NCBI GenBank assembly: GCA_026122225.1
Contig: JANEZZ010001488.1
Span: 1 to 64,000 of the forward strand
Source: Heloderma charlesbogerti
Lineage: Eukaryota > Chordata > Lepidosauria > Squamata > Helodermatidae
Length of the DNA stretch: 64,000 nt
Reading direction: 5' to 3'
Shown piece after piece: positions 43,927 to 54,122 of this stretch; position 1 is the stretch's first letter, and each line of letters begins with the position of its first letter. The notes below the pieces were generated by a model that worked only from the letters and a program-made list of their open reading frames with translations, was not told where the DNA came from and searched no databases. Made by a program: the position numbers and the translations under genes.

Positions 43927-45666
43927 TTAAATGGTCTCTCTCCCGTGTAGATTAAATGGTCTCTCTCCTTTGTGGGTTTTTATTTTGTGTCCTGTAAGGG
44001 CAGAGCTCTGCCGGAAGCTTTTCCCACATTCGCAGCATTTAAACGGTCTCTCCCCCGTGTGGGTTCTGTGATGCACCGCAAGAGAGGAACTATTAACAAA
44101 GCTTTTCCCACAGTCCATGCATTTAAATGGTCTCTCTCCTGTGTGGAGTCTCTGATGGACGGGAAGGGCCGACCTGTGTCGGAAACGTTTCCCACATTCC
44201 CAGCACTGGTATGGCCTCTCCCCGGTGTGTATTCTTTGGTGGGACTGAAGGTCTCTGTGTGTCATGAAGCTTTTCCTACACTCAGAGCATTTATATGGAC
44301 TCTCTCCGGTGTGAATCTTCTGATGCTGCAGAAGGTGTGAAGGACAACTGCAGCGTTTCCCACATTCTGAACAATCGTAGGATCCCAGGTGGGACCTTTC
44401 ATGCTCAGTACAGCGTCCTCTCTGTCTGAAACTCTTCCCACAGAGAGCGCATTTGTACGGTTTCTCTCCAGTATGGAGCCTCTCGTGTGCAACAAGGTTT
44501 GCTTTTTCACTGAAGCTCTGTGTGCACTGGGAACAGGTGTGGGGCTTTTCTCCTGTGTGGGTTGCCTCGTGTCGAATAAGTTTATGTTTGGTTATAAAGC
44601 CTTTCCCGCATTCTGAGCAACCGTATGGCTTTTCTCCTGTATGGCATCTCTCGTGTATAACTAACGCTGATCTACGATCAAAGCTTTTCCCACAGTGTGC
44701 GCACCTAAACGGTTTCTCACCTGTGTGTTTTCTTGTATGTCGTTCAAGGGCTGAGCTTTGGCTGAAGCTTTTCTCACAGTCTGAGCATTTATATTTATGC
44801 ACACTCTGATGTTTAATAAAGCTGGACTTGTGCTTCAAACATCTGCCGCACTCCTGGCATTTATATGGTTTCTCTTCCTTATGGCTTATCCTATGAGCTG
44901 TGAGACCAGAGGTACTCCTGAAGCTTTTCCCACAGTCAGCACACTGATAAGGTTTCTCACCAGTGTGGAGTCTCTCATGAAGTTTAAGATCTGAAATTGT
45001 TCTGAAGTCTTTCCCACAATCTGAACACTGATGTGGTTTCTCATTGCTGTGAATTTTCTTGTGCCTGATCAAGTTTGACTGACAACTGAAGCTTCTCCCA
45101 CAATCTGGGCATCCATATGGTTTCTCTCCTGTATGGATTCTCTCGTGATCATTAAGGTGTTCTCTCTGTTTGAAGGATTTCCCACAGTATAAGCATCTAA
45201 ACAACCTCTCTCCTGAATGGATTTTCTCATGTCTAGTAAGATGTCCTTTAGAAATAAATTTTTTCCCACAATCTGAACACGTATATGGCTTCTCCCCCGA
45301 ATGGATGTTTTCATGTTTAATGAGATCTGATTTGCGGCTGAAGTTTTTCTCACAATGGGCACAGGAATGCAATTTCTTTCCAGTGTGGGATCTCAAGTGT
45401 CTAATCAGGCTAATTTTTTGATTGCAGATTCTCCCACAGTGGGAGCATTTCCACGGTTGTGCTACTGAACGGACAGTTTCAGAGGAAGAGCTTCCTGCTT
45501 GTCCTAAACTCATTTTTTGGGTCATTTCACTGGGATCCTTGTTGCTTTTTTCACAAGCACCTTTCTTCCGAGGTTGCTTTCTTTGGCTCTTCTCTGGCCC
45601 ACACTTTATTCTCGACCTTTCTCCTTTCTCTCTAGGCCAAGAAGCAGCCTCCTTGGGCCTTTGCAA
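43927..45666 (-). CDS. Zinc-finger exon of gene C, 18 fingers
   Basis: A 579-codon frame with 18 consecutive C2H2 fingers, from CSHCGRICNQKISLIRHLRSH to CCECGKSFRQSSALTGHKIKTH. The last has four residues between its histidines. Standard TGEKPY/F linkers join most; fingers 8 and 9 are joined by KYK without a linker. No finger has lost a zinc ligand. The order matches gene B over its first part, so they are paralogues. The predicted start at 45666 is only the first codon after a frameshift in the spacer (45667-45745). Without KRAB it would be a DNA-binding protein lacking the repressor. Confidence 0.85.
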   Translation of the reverse strand: MQRPKEAASWPREKGERSRIKCGPEKSQRKQPRKKGACEKSNKDPSEMTQKMSLGQAGSSSSETVRSVAQPWKCSHCGRICNQKISLIRHLRSHTGKKLHSCAHCEKNFSRKSDLIKHENIHSGEKPYTCSDCGKKFISKGHLTRHEKIHSGERLFRCLYCGKSFKQREHLNDHERIHTGEKPYGCPDCGRSFSCQSNLIRHKKIHSNEKPHQCSDCGKDFRTISDLKLHERLHTGEKPYQCADCGKSFRSTSGLTAHRISHKEEKPYKCQECGRCLKHKSSFIKHQSVHKYKCSDCEKSFSQSSALERHTRKHTGEKPFRCAHCGKSFDRRSALVIHERCHTGEKPYGCSECGKGFITKHKLIRHEATHTGEKPHTCSQCTQSFSEKANLVAHERLHTGEKPYKCALCGKSFRQRGRCTEHERSHLGSYDCSECGKRCSCPSHLLQHQKIHTGESPYKCSECRKSFMTHRDLQSHQRIHTGERPYQCWECGKRFRHRSALPVHQRLHTGERPFKCMDCGKSFVNSSSLAVHHRTHTGERPFKCCECGKSFRQSSALTGHKIKTHKGERPFNLHGRETI

Positions 45667-45745
45667 TATTGTCTCTTTTGGTTTTTACCAATGGAGAACT
45701 TTCTATCTGATGAGATCCCTTTTCTTTCTTCACCTGCTCCTCACC
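45667..45745 (-). pseudogene. Gene C spacer with frameshift, 5' part of finger exon
   Basis: Aligned to gene B at 30265-30343, the sequence keeps the acceptor (TTTTTTCAGCAG at about 45746-45757) and the acidic EEQVKKE and SSPLV codons. However, the A-run after 'ggta' is one base longer, at about 45681-45685. Entered in phase 1, the frame would reach a stop soon after and miss the fingers. Confidence 0.72.
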
Positions 45746-45757
45746 TGCTGAAAAAAT

Positions 45758-46277
45758 ACAAACCAGGAAAATCAAGACATGCATCACAGTTGCTTCCTTC
45801 CCCTCAGAATCAAGGAGTTAAGTCTGAACTGTTAATGTTTCTTTTAATGCATTTAAAGATCTTATATCCCACCCTTAAGTATGAATCATCTGATTCATAC
45901 TTAAGTATGATGGCTGAGAGTAGCAATCAAAGTTAAAATCAGCAGAAATTAAATAGAACAGGAGATTAACACTAGCCAACATTTTACTAAAATGCCTAAG
46001 AAAATGAAAAGTGTACCATTGTCTTGTCTGGATTGAATTCGATCTATCAGCAGTATGTTGTCTGGTGAAATTTAACACACAAGGCAACTCCCACCATGTA
46101 GCTCTAACCTCCTCCCACCACTACAACACGCACGAGAAATGTGGAAGACCATTGTATTTCGAGGAGTTGGTGGTGCACCAGTTCTCTTGCTCCTTGCTAG
46201 AGTGCCGCTTGGGCCTTTTTATGGAGTTGGATGCCTTTTCATTGGTCTCCAGAGAATCATGCTGCGTTCAGTGCTTG
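45758..46277. other. No gene recognised
   Basis: Intron of gene C. A short inverted repeat 'tcatctgattcatacttaag' occurs near 45880-45910. No exon is seen. Confidence 0.4.
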
Positions 46278-46825
46278 TGTCAGGGTTGGATCGGAGTTCG
46301 TAGAGCCCCAAAGCAGTTCTGATTCTGAGGAAGAGATAGAAACCGTGGGAGAGGAGCCCACGTGCTGTTCAGAGGCGCCACTGGAGGGAAAGCCCCTCCC
46401 TGCTCACATTCCTTAGAGTGGTAGCGACCCTGGCAGGCAGGGGGAGGGACAACTGGAGCTTCGGGATGCTAGGCGCCAGGACAAGCGGGAGATGGAGGGT
46501 GCTGAGAGGAGGCACTCAGCCTGCTTGGTGCGATGTCAACAGCTGTGCCCCGATGCCCCATGGGAAAGGGGTGGACTCTCTCCTCCTAGCCCTTAAGTTC
46601 AGAGGTTTCCCGCCCTTTCCCTCCAAATGGAGACCAGCTGATTCCCTAAGGCTAGAAACCCCAGATAGGCAGCTCTCTTAAGTTTCCCTCTTAGGCTCAG
46701 GCAATTAGCATCTGCAAGCGTCATTATGCTGAATGGAAATAAAGCCTTGTAAAAGAGCCCTATTGTCTGTGTGTTGATTCTGCCTACTTGAGGATTTCAG
46801 AAGGCAGCAAGAGTGCTCCCCGACA
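46278..46825 (+). mobile_element. Solo LTR, family S, copy 2
   Basis: 548 bp from TGTCAGGG to CCCCGACA, with a perfect GCTTG duplication (46273-46277 and 46826-46830). AATAAAGCC at about 46738 marks plus orientation. Shares 'agttctgattctgaggaaga', 'gggagaggagc', 'agcccttaagttcag' and a Ser/Glu-rich frame with 35910-36439. Confidence 0.9.
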
Positions 46826-46830
46826 GCTTG

Positions 46831-47396
46831 TACATGAGCCTACCTTAAGGTTAGCTACTTGTTTAGAGTGACTTAAGAAGAATGTTATCTTCTGGGCTGG
46901 CAGCCTGCCCATTATTAGAACCAGTGTTTTTCCCCTGCAGGATGGATGAAGGGTTGGACCATGTCCAGAATGGGATAGTATATGATTTCCTGGGACCCTC
47001 CCAAGGTAGAACCTCACCGTAGGCCAAGCCAGACAGGTCCTATGGGTCCAGCCACTGGAGTCACGTTTGCTGCTGATCTTAAGATAAGAATACAGGGATC
47101 CTGGTGTCTGAAGGAACGTATGCTTTATGCTTTTAATGTATTGTCTTGCTTTTTCTTGCTTTATTAGCCTATTTCAGCTAAATAAACTACTTTCCTTCAC
47201 CCATTGGTGTGTTCATTGCCTCTGAAAATCCAAAAAGAACTATTGCCTATTGACAAAACAGCTGGCAAAACACAACATCAAAGACATAATAACTGGAGTT
47301 CCCTACTTGTGTGAGATGATGATGAACTGGAGAGGGATGGTTTGCAGGTTTAACTACTAGTCAGTGGTTTCTTGAGAGCTGGAGAATCTGTAGTAC
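46831..47396. other. No gene recognised
   Basis: Intron of gene C. 47100-47240 contains AATAAACTAC and a GT-rich end resembling a degraded LTR or processed 3' end in plus orientation, but boundaries are not visible. Confidence 0.35.
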
Positions 47397-47501
47397 CCCC
47401 CAGCTGGGTCTTCCTTTGTTCTAATTCGCACTGATCAAGCACCCATAACACTTCCCCTTTTTCCAGCCAGGAGATAAGCTCAGGCTTTGCAGCCAGAGAT
47501 C
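47397..47501 (-). CDS. KRAB-B exon of gene C
   Basis: A 105-bp candidate exon after CCCCAACCAG, ending before GTACTA. Read in phase 1 it encodes SLAAKPELISWLEKGEVLWVLDQ, a KRAB-B box, and leaves in phase 1 as the finger exon needs. It pairs with the B-gene exon at 31633-31721. Its donor (GGGG|GTACTA) is weak. Because no KRAB-A exon can be found between here and 48847, this B box would have no A box to support, and B alone does not recruit the co-repressor. I therefore regard it as a relic or as part of a non-KRAB transcript. Confidence 0.55.
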
Positions 47502-47861
47502 CTGGTTGGGGAGGAATTTGCTTTATTTCAGATGATTTGGGTGAGAAATTAATTTGCTGGCTTTGCTTCCAGTGAAATTTGAATAAATCCTAGTAATTAC
47601 TTCTACAGTTGCATGTATAGATATAAATCAACGTCTGCAAATTTTATGCAGATTTTTGTCCTATGCACCTCGGCCTCAAATCGTTTAAGTGCCTAGAAAC
47701 ACCCCTCTGTTTCAAGTAACTGATGAGGAAGGGAGAAGTGGGTGTTTAATTGATCGAAGCTGTCTGTTTCCCCTCCTCCCATCCCAGGGGCATTTTAGGC
47801 TAGTCATGTCTTTTAGATCCAGACCTGAGGAAAAAAATCTAAGGCACTAGACCAGGGGTAG

Positions 47862-47970
47862 GCAACTTGATGTCCTCCATGTTTTGGACTACAACTCCCA
47901 TCAGTCCCAGCTATCATGACTGATGGCTGGGTATTATGGGAGTTGCAGTCCAAAACATCTATGCCAGATG
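47862..47970. repeat. Fold-back MITE-like repeat
   Basis: 'tgttttggactacaactccc' ... 'gggagttgcagtccaaaaca' are inverted copies around 'tcagtcccagctatcatgac tgatggctgggtat', itself inverted. Well preserved. Confidence 0.8.
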
Positions 47971-48846
47971 GCAGGAGTGGGTTTATAGGGTGTTGGCTGC
48001 AATGTTCTCCTTCACTGCTTCTTAACAACTCTTTTTGCTACATCCTTCAGGAGACTCCAGGCTGACTAGCATGAGAACATAAGAAGAGCCCTGCCGGACC
48101 GAATGTCCCTAAAGGTCAGCATCCTGTTTCCCAGAGTGGGTAGGTTCAGCTAAGAGAGGGGGGAAATGGTGCAAGGTCAGGCATTAAGCTTCATGGGTAA
48201 ACTTCATGGGTAAACAAGGATTCAGATCTGGGTCTGTCCAGTCCTAGCCTTGCAAGTAGCCCTACTAAATGCTTAGTCCTGGTTCTGGAATGCTGCCATA
48301 AAGTTTACAAAAATGCAAGTTCTTCTATCCTAGCTGCACTTAGACTTCTCCAGGCTGCTTCTTCCTGCGCTCTCTTCCTGCTCTGGTCTTCCTTTCACTG
48401 GCTCTCTCTCCATATATATCCCCTACTTCTCCAAAAGCAAAAGTACCTGGAGAAATGAAACCTAACTCAGGAAAATGAAACTGAACCAGGGAAATGAAAC
48501 TACTCTTCACAGGGATACCCCCCCCCCAAACAAAACCCCCCAGGTCTCTAGGCCTGACCTTTTTCTTTTGCTTGCCTCTGTAGACCTTTACAATTGTGTT
48601 GTATTTTAGGTTTGTAATTTCTGTGAACCACCCAGTGAGCTTTGGCTATTGGGCAGTTTAGAAATGTAATAAATAAATAAATAAATAAAATGTAATAAAT
48701 AAATAAATAAAGTCCCTCCTGGACTGCCCACCATCATCAATATGCCAGCTTACTGAGGGCTCCCTTAAACCTGGAACCAGCCGTGCACAAGTGTAAGGTG
48801 TGGTCACGTTTTCCCTCCATCCCTCCCTCCCTCTCCCCACTGTTAC
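47971..48846. other. No gene recognised; short L2 tail
   Basis: Intron of gene C. At 48595-48715 'ttgtgaaccacccagtgagc tttggctattgggcagttt' plus (AAATA)n is an L2 3' tail in plus orientation. I looked here for a KRAB-A exon and found none. Confidence 0.5.
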
Positions 48847-48930
48847 CTCAGCTGGGTCTTCTGCAGCAATTTGTCTCCTACTGAAAGCACAAGAGGATCT
48901 TGTGACAATGCGGGAAGTTATTCTGCAACC
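48847..48930 (-). pseudogene. Former start-codon exon of gene C
   Basis: 84 bp, collinear with the start exon of gene B (34705-34787) including both splice sites (CTCCTCCAG acceptor, GAG|GTAAC donor). Where gene B has ATG (34726-34728), gene C has ATT at 48868-48870, so the shared start is lost. The rest of the peptide (AAEDPAE) is kept. Translation would have to begin elsewhere. With the missing KRAB-A exon and the frameshift at 45681, this is the third independent defect in the effector half of gene C. Confidence 0.72.
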
Positions 48931-48984
48931 CTGGAGGAGATAAGGTGTGGTGTGCGTGTAGGTATTGTCAGATGTCAAACTTCT

Positions 48985-49855
48985 GATCATGTTAAGAACA
49001 TAAGATGAGCCGCGACGGATCAGACCAAGGGTCCATCCAGTCCAGCATTCTCTTCACACAGTGGCCAACCAGCTGTCGACCGGGAACCCACAAGCAGGAC
49101 ATAAGTGCATCAGCACCCTCCCGCCCATGTTCCCCAGCAACTGGTGCACATAGGCACACTGCCTCTGATCCTGGAGGTAGCACAGAACCATCTGGACTAG
49201 TAGCCATTGTTAGCCTTCTCCTCCACAAATGTGTCTAACCCCCTTTTAAAGCCATCCAGATTGGTGGCCATCAGTACATCCTGTGGTAGCAAATTCCATA
49301 GTTTAACTCTGCGCTATGTGACGAAGCCCTTCCTTTTATCTGCCTTGAATCTCCCACCGATCAGCTTCATGAGATGACCCTGGGTTCTATTATTATTAGA
49401 AAGGGAGAAAAGTGTCTCCCTATCCCAATGGTCCACATCATGCATAATTTTGTACGCTTCTAGCATGCCTCCCCTTACTCACCTTTTTCCACGCTAAGCA
49501 ATCCCAGCTGTTGTAACCTTTCCTCATGGGGGAGATGATCCAGCCCCTTGATGGTTTTGGTTGCCCTTTTCTACCGTTTTTGCAACGCTACAATATCTTT
49601 TTTTAGGTGCAGTGACCAAAACTGCACACAGTATTCTAAGTGTGGTCGCACCATAGATTTGTATAAAGGCAGTATGATATTGGCGGTTTTATTCTCAGTT
49701 CCCTTCCTAATTATGCTTAACATGGAGTTTGCCATTTTTTACAGTGGCCGCACGCTGGGCTGACGTTCATGGAGTTGTCCACCACAACCCCAAGACCTCT
49801 TTCTTGGTTGGTCACCGCTAGCTCAGATCCCATCAGGCTATATTACGTTGAAACG
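48985..49855 (-). mobile_element. CR1 LINE 3' region, second subfamily
   Basis: Collinear with 32490-33280 and longer: 'ggatcagaccaagggtccat', 'aaccagctgtcgaccgggaa', 'ctccacaaatgtgtctaacc', 'gtaacctttcctcatggggg', 'gtgcagtgaccaaaactgca'. The 3' end is at the left. Confidence 0.78.
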
Positions 49856-49918
49856 CATTTACCATTTGGATGCCAATTCTCCCAGTTCACAGTCCTCACT
49901 CAAGCTATGGCACTCACT

Positions 49919-50228
49919 GGGTGCTGAGAAGAGTAACAAAATGGGGCTTGTGAGCAGCAGACCCAGCGTGAAGCTAAAACGGCTCTTGCAAAAGATAGCC
50001 ATATATGGTATAGGCTGCTGTCAACTCAGGAAATGTGACGTGTCCTTACTTGCTGCCAGGTATGCTTTTTCTATATAGGGAAGTTGCATATGTTGCTTCA
50101 GAGAGGCTCAGCATACTGGCGGGGGTGGGGGGCCTCTTTGTCAGTGTGTCTCCCTCCCAGGAATTGCTGAATAAAGGCTTCTCTACTTACTAACCAAAGT
50201 AAGAGTGAAGCCTGGTTTTCTTCCACAG
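49919..50228 (+). repeat. LTR-like sequence, plus strand
   Basis: TATA-like 'tttctatataggg' at about 50068, AATAAA at 50171 and a U5-like end 'cctggttttcttccaca' at 50228 resemble the right half of an LTR. Start and target duplication are not definable. Confidence 0.35.
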
Positions 50229-50367
50229 TGGCCATGAGCCAGTCAGTCACCAGCACTCACTTCGCTACTTGATAACAGGGGTGTGCATGAATCCTGGATG
50301 CTGCCTTCTTTAGCTCCTTGAAGTTTAACAAACCAACCAGTGACTGGCAGCTGGAATTGGCTAGTGG

Positions 50368-50774
50368 TGTAGCAGAAATCAGAGTCAGAGAGACCACGGA
50401 GTGAAGGAAAAAGAGATTCTTCTTTATTTAACGCGCGGGCTTGAGGCTGGAATCGTTTCCAAAGAGCCAGAAGCCCCGAATCACAGTAATACATGACTTT
50501 TATAGATATGACAGCAAGCAGTTTCTCCCTCCCCTTCTCTCACGGTTTCTAACTGCGAGGTCTATGAAAATGGGTAATAGGGCATGATTAGCAAAGAATG
50601 AGACCTTGATATGTATCCAAGCAATATGCAAGCCAAGCAGAGGACTGGAACATGATACGCCAGTGTCAGAGAGACCCAGTCCTGTTAATAATTTGGGGAA
50701 TTTCCACATTGCTGTTTCTGCTATCCTATGCCAGCTCAGCAAGGACATTTCTGATTTTTGACATGGCTGCTACA
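50368..50774 (-). repeat. 3' LTR of provirus 2
   Basis: 407 bp, TGTAGCAG at the left to CTGCTACA at the right (plus strand). On the sense strand a TATA-like CTATAAAAG (about 50497-50505) precedes the polyadenylation signal AATAAAG (about 50431-50437). This LTR would polyadenylate viral RNA and could drive transcription leftward into gene C. Confidence 0.95.
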
Positions 50775-50785
50775 TTCCCCCCTTT
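50775..50785 (-). promoter_or_regulatory. Polypurine tract
   Basis: AAAGGGGGGAA on the minus strand, directly upstream of the 3' LTR. It is the RNase H-resistant primer for plus-strand synthesis and confirms the direction. Confidence 0.92.
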
Positions 50786-50865
50786 AATGCATAATTTTAT
50801 TACAATTATAGCATTTAATTACACAAGAAGTTGGCAATGCATAACACAGGATTACTATAGCACTT

Positions 50866-52125
50866 TTACTGTATATCTTGCTGAGCTATCAAAGCATAGC
50901 GGGCAGCTGTTTTAGTGGCCGAGGCAGTAAACTGATGTTTCAGGCAACGCATGAACCAGGGGATGCAGGAACACAACAGCATTCCTACCACTATTACTGG
51001 CAATATCAGAACGAACAATGCTTTTAGCCATCTGAGGTCTGGAAGCCAAGAGGTTACCCAATCGAGCCAATCATGTTTTCTTATTGTTATATCTGCCACT
51101 ATATTACGCAGATTATTGATCTGCATATTTACAGCGTTGCTGTTATCAGTTAAATTAAAACAACAAAGCTTCTGGTGTGACTCACAGCCCAGATGATGGA
51201 GAAGGAAAAGATAATCTATACCAGCTCTGTTTTCTAAGACGGCACTTCTTAGGTCACGTAATTCTTTATTTAATAATGACAGAGCTCGTGAGGTGGCATT
51301 TATGCTTTTGGCTAAGCTGCAGGCTAACCTGTTAATCTCCAGACCATCGGCCAAGGCTAGGCCCGGCACTCCAACCAGAGATGCTGCTGATGCTAGTTTC
51401 TCTGAATCAGAGTACAGACTCACATGACTAGTACAGCTCTCAGTCAGCTGGAGCGCCCGGGGCTGTCGCTGGCGAATTTTCTCAGGCCACGGGGGAAGGA
51501 CTGGTACCAGACGGCTAAGGCAACATGGGTGGCTATCAGACAAATTGGCAGGGATGAATGACCAGGTACGGGAACCGCAGGTCCAAAACCATCCATGAGG
51601 CAGAAGTATATGTGCATAATTAAAGGATATGTTTTGAATTTCATTACAGTGGAAGGGGGGTCCAGGGATAGCTTTACATTTTCCAGAAGATTTTTGACAA
51701 TTAATCATACGAGCACAAGTGGCATTTATACCAGCTACAATGGGAGCGCGTAAAGTAAATTCAGTAGGAGGCAGAGTTTTTGTAACTGCGCCCCAGTTTG
51801 CATTTTGGGAATAAGTCAAATTTATATGATAATGGCTCAACATAGTATCATTTTGAATCCCATCGGGATGCCTACAAACGGGTATTAAACAGGAACTAAT
51901 GAGTCTATTGGCTGGTATATCTTCTGGCAAACAAAAATGCTTTACTCCAGTGATATTAGCTAAGTGAAGCCAATAATTATCAGCAAACCTTAAGGGCATA
52001 CTCCCCTCTCCTAAAGCAGGCCCCCCTTTAGCGCACAATACTGAGGAGGTGCAACTTATCACTACTAACATCGCAACATACATGTTTAATCTTCTTTGGG
52101 ATCTGACCGTATGCAGAGCAGCCAT
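50866..52125 (-). CDS. env: Endogenous retroviral envelope, open frame
   Basis: 419 codons with no interruption, starting at ATG 52123-52125. A hydrophobic signal segment lies at residues about 15-32. A short surface subunit (about 190 residues) follows, with several Asn-linked sites and a Trp-rich GWFWTCG stretch. Then come a basic RQRQPR cleavage candidate near 225 and a hydrophobic fusion-peptide-like segment. The transmembrane subunit has the conserved heptad/immunosuppressive-domain region, CX6CC (CESHQKLCC) and a membrane anchor near 375-397 with a short tail. Class I fusion proteins of this type mediate entry, and some have become syncytins. The surface subunit is much shorter than in typical gammaretroviruses. 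Whether it is expressed is unknown. Confidence 0.9.
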   Translation of the reverse strand: MAALHTVRSQRRLNMYVAMLVVISCTSSVLCAKGGPALGEGSMPLRFADNYWLHLANITGVKHFCLPEDIPANRLISSCLIPVCRHPDGIQNDTMLSHYHINLTYSQNANWGAVTKTLPPTEFTLRAPIVAGINATCARMINCQKSSGKCKAIPGPPFHCNEIQNISFNYAHILLPHGWFWTCGSRTWSFIPANLSDSHPCCLSRLVPVLPPWPEKIRQRQPRALQLTESCTSHVSLYSDSEKLASAASLVGVPGLALADGLEINRLACSLAKSINATSRALSLLNKELRDLRSAVLENRAGIDYLFLLHHLGCESHQKLCCFNLTDNSNAVNMQINNLRNIVADITIRKHDWLDWVTSWLPDLRWLKALFVLILPVIVVGMLLCSCIPWFMRCLKHQFTASATKTAARYALIAQQDIQ

Positions 52126-52418
52126 TTACCCGGCAAGCTGCAGTAGGGTCTAGTCCCGCTCTTCAATTCTCCAGCTGCAGGTCTGACCGTACGCAGGGGG
52201 AACAATTTCCTGGTATGTCCCCAGTAAGGTCTAGCCTGAGTCTTTTTTTACTGCTTTTTCTTTTTCAATACAACTTTTAAAGGATTGTCAAGATTTCTGT
52301 TTGCAATCCACTCCCCCCCTTTTGCTCTCTTGACTCGCGTCCAATGTATCCAAGGTTTAACTCCAGCTACTTTTATAGCTGTAGGGGTGGAAAGTATAAC
52401 AGTATTTGGTCCTTTCTA
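52126..52418 (-). pseudogene. C-terminal end of pol beyond a nonsense codon
   Basis: A TAG at 52416-52418 ends the long integrase frame. The same frame then continues open for about 55 codons into a Lys-rich tail (about 52250). This is the natural end of pol, so the stop removes the integrase C-terminal domain. The rest up to env is non-coding or the env leader with the splice acceptor. Confidence 0.7.
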
Positions 52419-54107
52419 TCTGGGAGTTAAAGGGTCATTTTTCCAATCTTTGACCCACACTTCGTCTCCCGGCTGGAAAGGATGGATTTCAGTAATAGGA
52501 ATTGGGGGTCTATCTTCCAAAATATACCGACGCTGGGCTTGAAGAACTTTGCCCAGTGCCTGAACCTCTTGGGTTAAACTAACATCGGCCAATTCTTGCA
52601 GGTCTCCCTTTAATCCTACTAAAATTTGGGGAGGCCTGCCATACATTAATTCAAAGGGAGACAGACCAGTAGTTTTATGTGGAGTGCATCGAATTCTGAA
52701 CAGAGCTAAGGGCAGCATCTCTATCCATTTTCGCTGAGTTTCCTGACACAGCTTGGCTAAGTGGGTCTTGAGGGTCCGATTCATCCTTTCCACTTGTCCA
52801 GAACTTTGCGGACGGTACGCACAATGGAGCTTCCACTGAATGCCTAATAAATGGTTAACTCCTTGCAACACCTTGTCAACAAATGCAGGGCCGTTATCGG
52901 ATCCAATAAATAGGGGTAATCCGTGTCTCGGAATTATGTCTTTCATTAAGGCTTTTATAACTTCACGTGCTTTCTCAGTTCGGGTAGGATAGGCTTCTAC
53001 CCATCTTGTATAAGAGCACACAAAAACTAGTAGATAACGATAATGGCCTACCCTAGGCATTTCAGTAAAGTCAACAACTAGGGCCTCAAAAGGAAGAGTG
53101 CCAAGTTGCTGAATGCCAGGAGGGGGTCTCTTCCCTTGTCTGGGGTTATTTCTGGAGCATTTTACGCATCGCATAGATGCTAAATTGGCATAACTGTGTA
53201 GTTCATTGATGTAGACCTGCTTTTGTAGTAGTGCTGCCAGGGCACTTTTTCCCAGATGGGTAGCTTTATGTGCAGTCTGGACAATACTCCAAGCTAGCCG
53301 TTGTGGCACATAGATTCGTCCATCTGGCAGTTCCCACCACTTCTGGGCTATTTTCTTAGCTTGCAGGGTCTCAACAGCCATTTGATCCTTTTCTGGAGTG
53401 TAGGTTGGACGCACATCTGTTAAGTTAACTTGGAACAACGGGGCTTCCGAGATTGTCATCTCAATTTTTTCTCTATTGTGCTCGTCTCTGAGGGCAACTT
53501 GCTTGGCTACGTGATCTGCCCATCGATTGCCTTCTGCCACCTCACTTGTTCCCTTTTGATGCCCTCGGCAATGTATTACTGCCACACGTTTGGGGTGCCA
53601 TACGACATCCAATAGAGCTGATATTTCTGTTATATTTTTGATACCTTGTCCGGTGGAGTTTATTAATCTTTTCTCACGGTACAATGCTCCATGGGCATGG
53701 AGGGTGGTGAAGGCATACTTAGAGTCCGTATAAATATTGACCGTGAGTCCAGCAGCCAACGTCAGGGCTCGAATTAGGGCAATTAATTCTGCCTTTTGGG
53801 CTGAAGTTCCCACAGACAGAGGATTGGCCTCAATAACCTTGTCTTTAGTTACTACTGCATAGCCGGCATATCTTTTCCCATCTCGGACAAAACTGCTTCC
53901 ATCAGTAAAGTAGGTGACGTCTGGGTGAGGCCAGGGGCTATCACGCAAGTCTGGACGACTGGAATAAACTTCATCCATAGTTTTGATGCAATCGTGCTCA
54001 GGCTGACCTCCTGGTTCTATTGGCAGCAGCGTGGCCGGATTTAAGTTGGATGACACTTCTAACTTGATATGTGGATTTTCACAGAGCATAGCTTGGTACT
54101 TGGTCAT
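52416..54107 (-). pseudogene. pol: Provirus 2 RNase H and integrase
   Basis: Longest pol piece, 563 codons. RNase H comes first, with catalytic residues in TYFTDGSSFV, AQKAELIAL, IYTDSKYAF and NRWADHVAK. The integrase zinc domain follows, with H-x3-H in HKATH and C-x2-C in CVKC. The catalytic core has Asp in VVDFTEMP, Asp in SDNGPAFV and Glu in GQVERMNRTLK, and the C-terminal region ends at a TAG (52416-52418). All catalytic residues of both enzymes are kept. Upstream it is cut from the reverse transcriptase by a TGA at 54123-54125 in the same frame. It is therefore an intact-looking enzyme pair disconnected from its polyprotein. Confidence 0.92.
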
Positions 54108-54122
54108 GCGCTCGTTGGTGAA

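Noticed and set aside
47502..48846. KRAB-A exon for gene C
   Set aside because: Searched for the 127-bp exon pattern and its conserved peptide in both the expected strand and frames by eye; found only a MITE, an L2 tail and unassigned sequence.
50652..50915. Plus-strand frame across the 3' LTR of provirus 2
   Set aside because: Repeated LTR sequence and antisense of env; it is not a separate gene.
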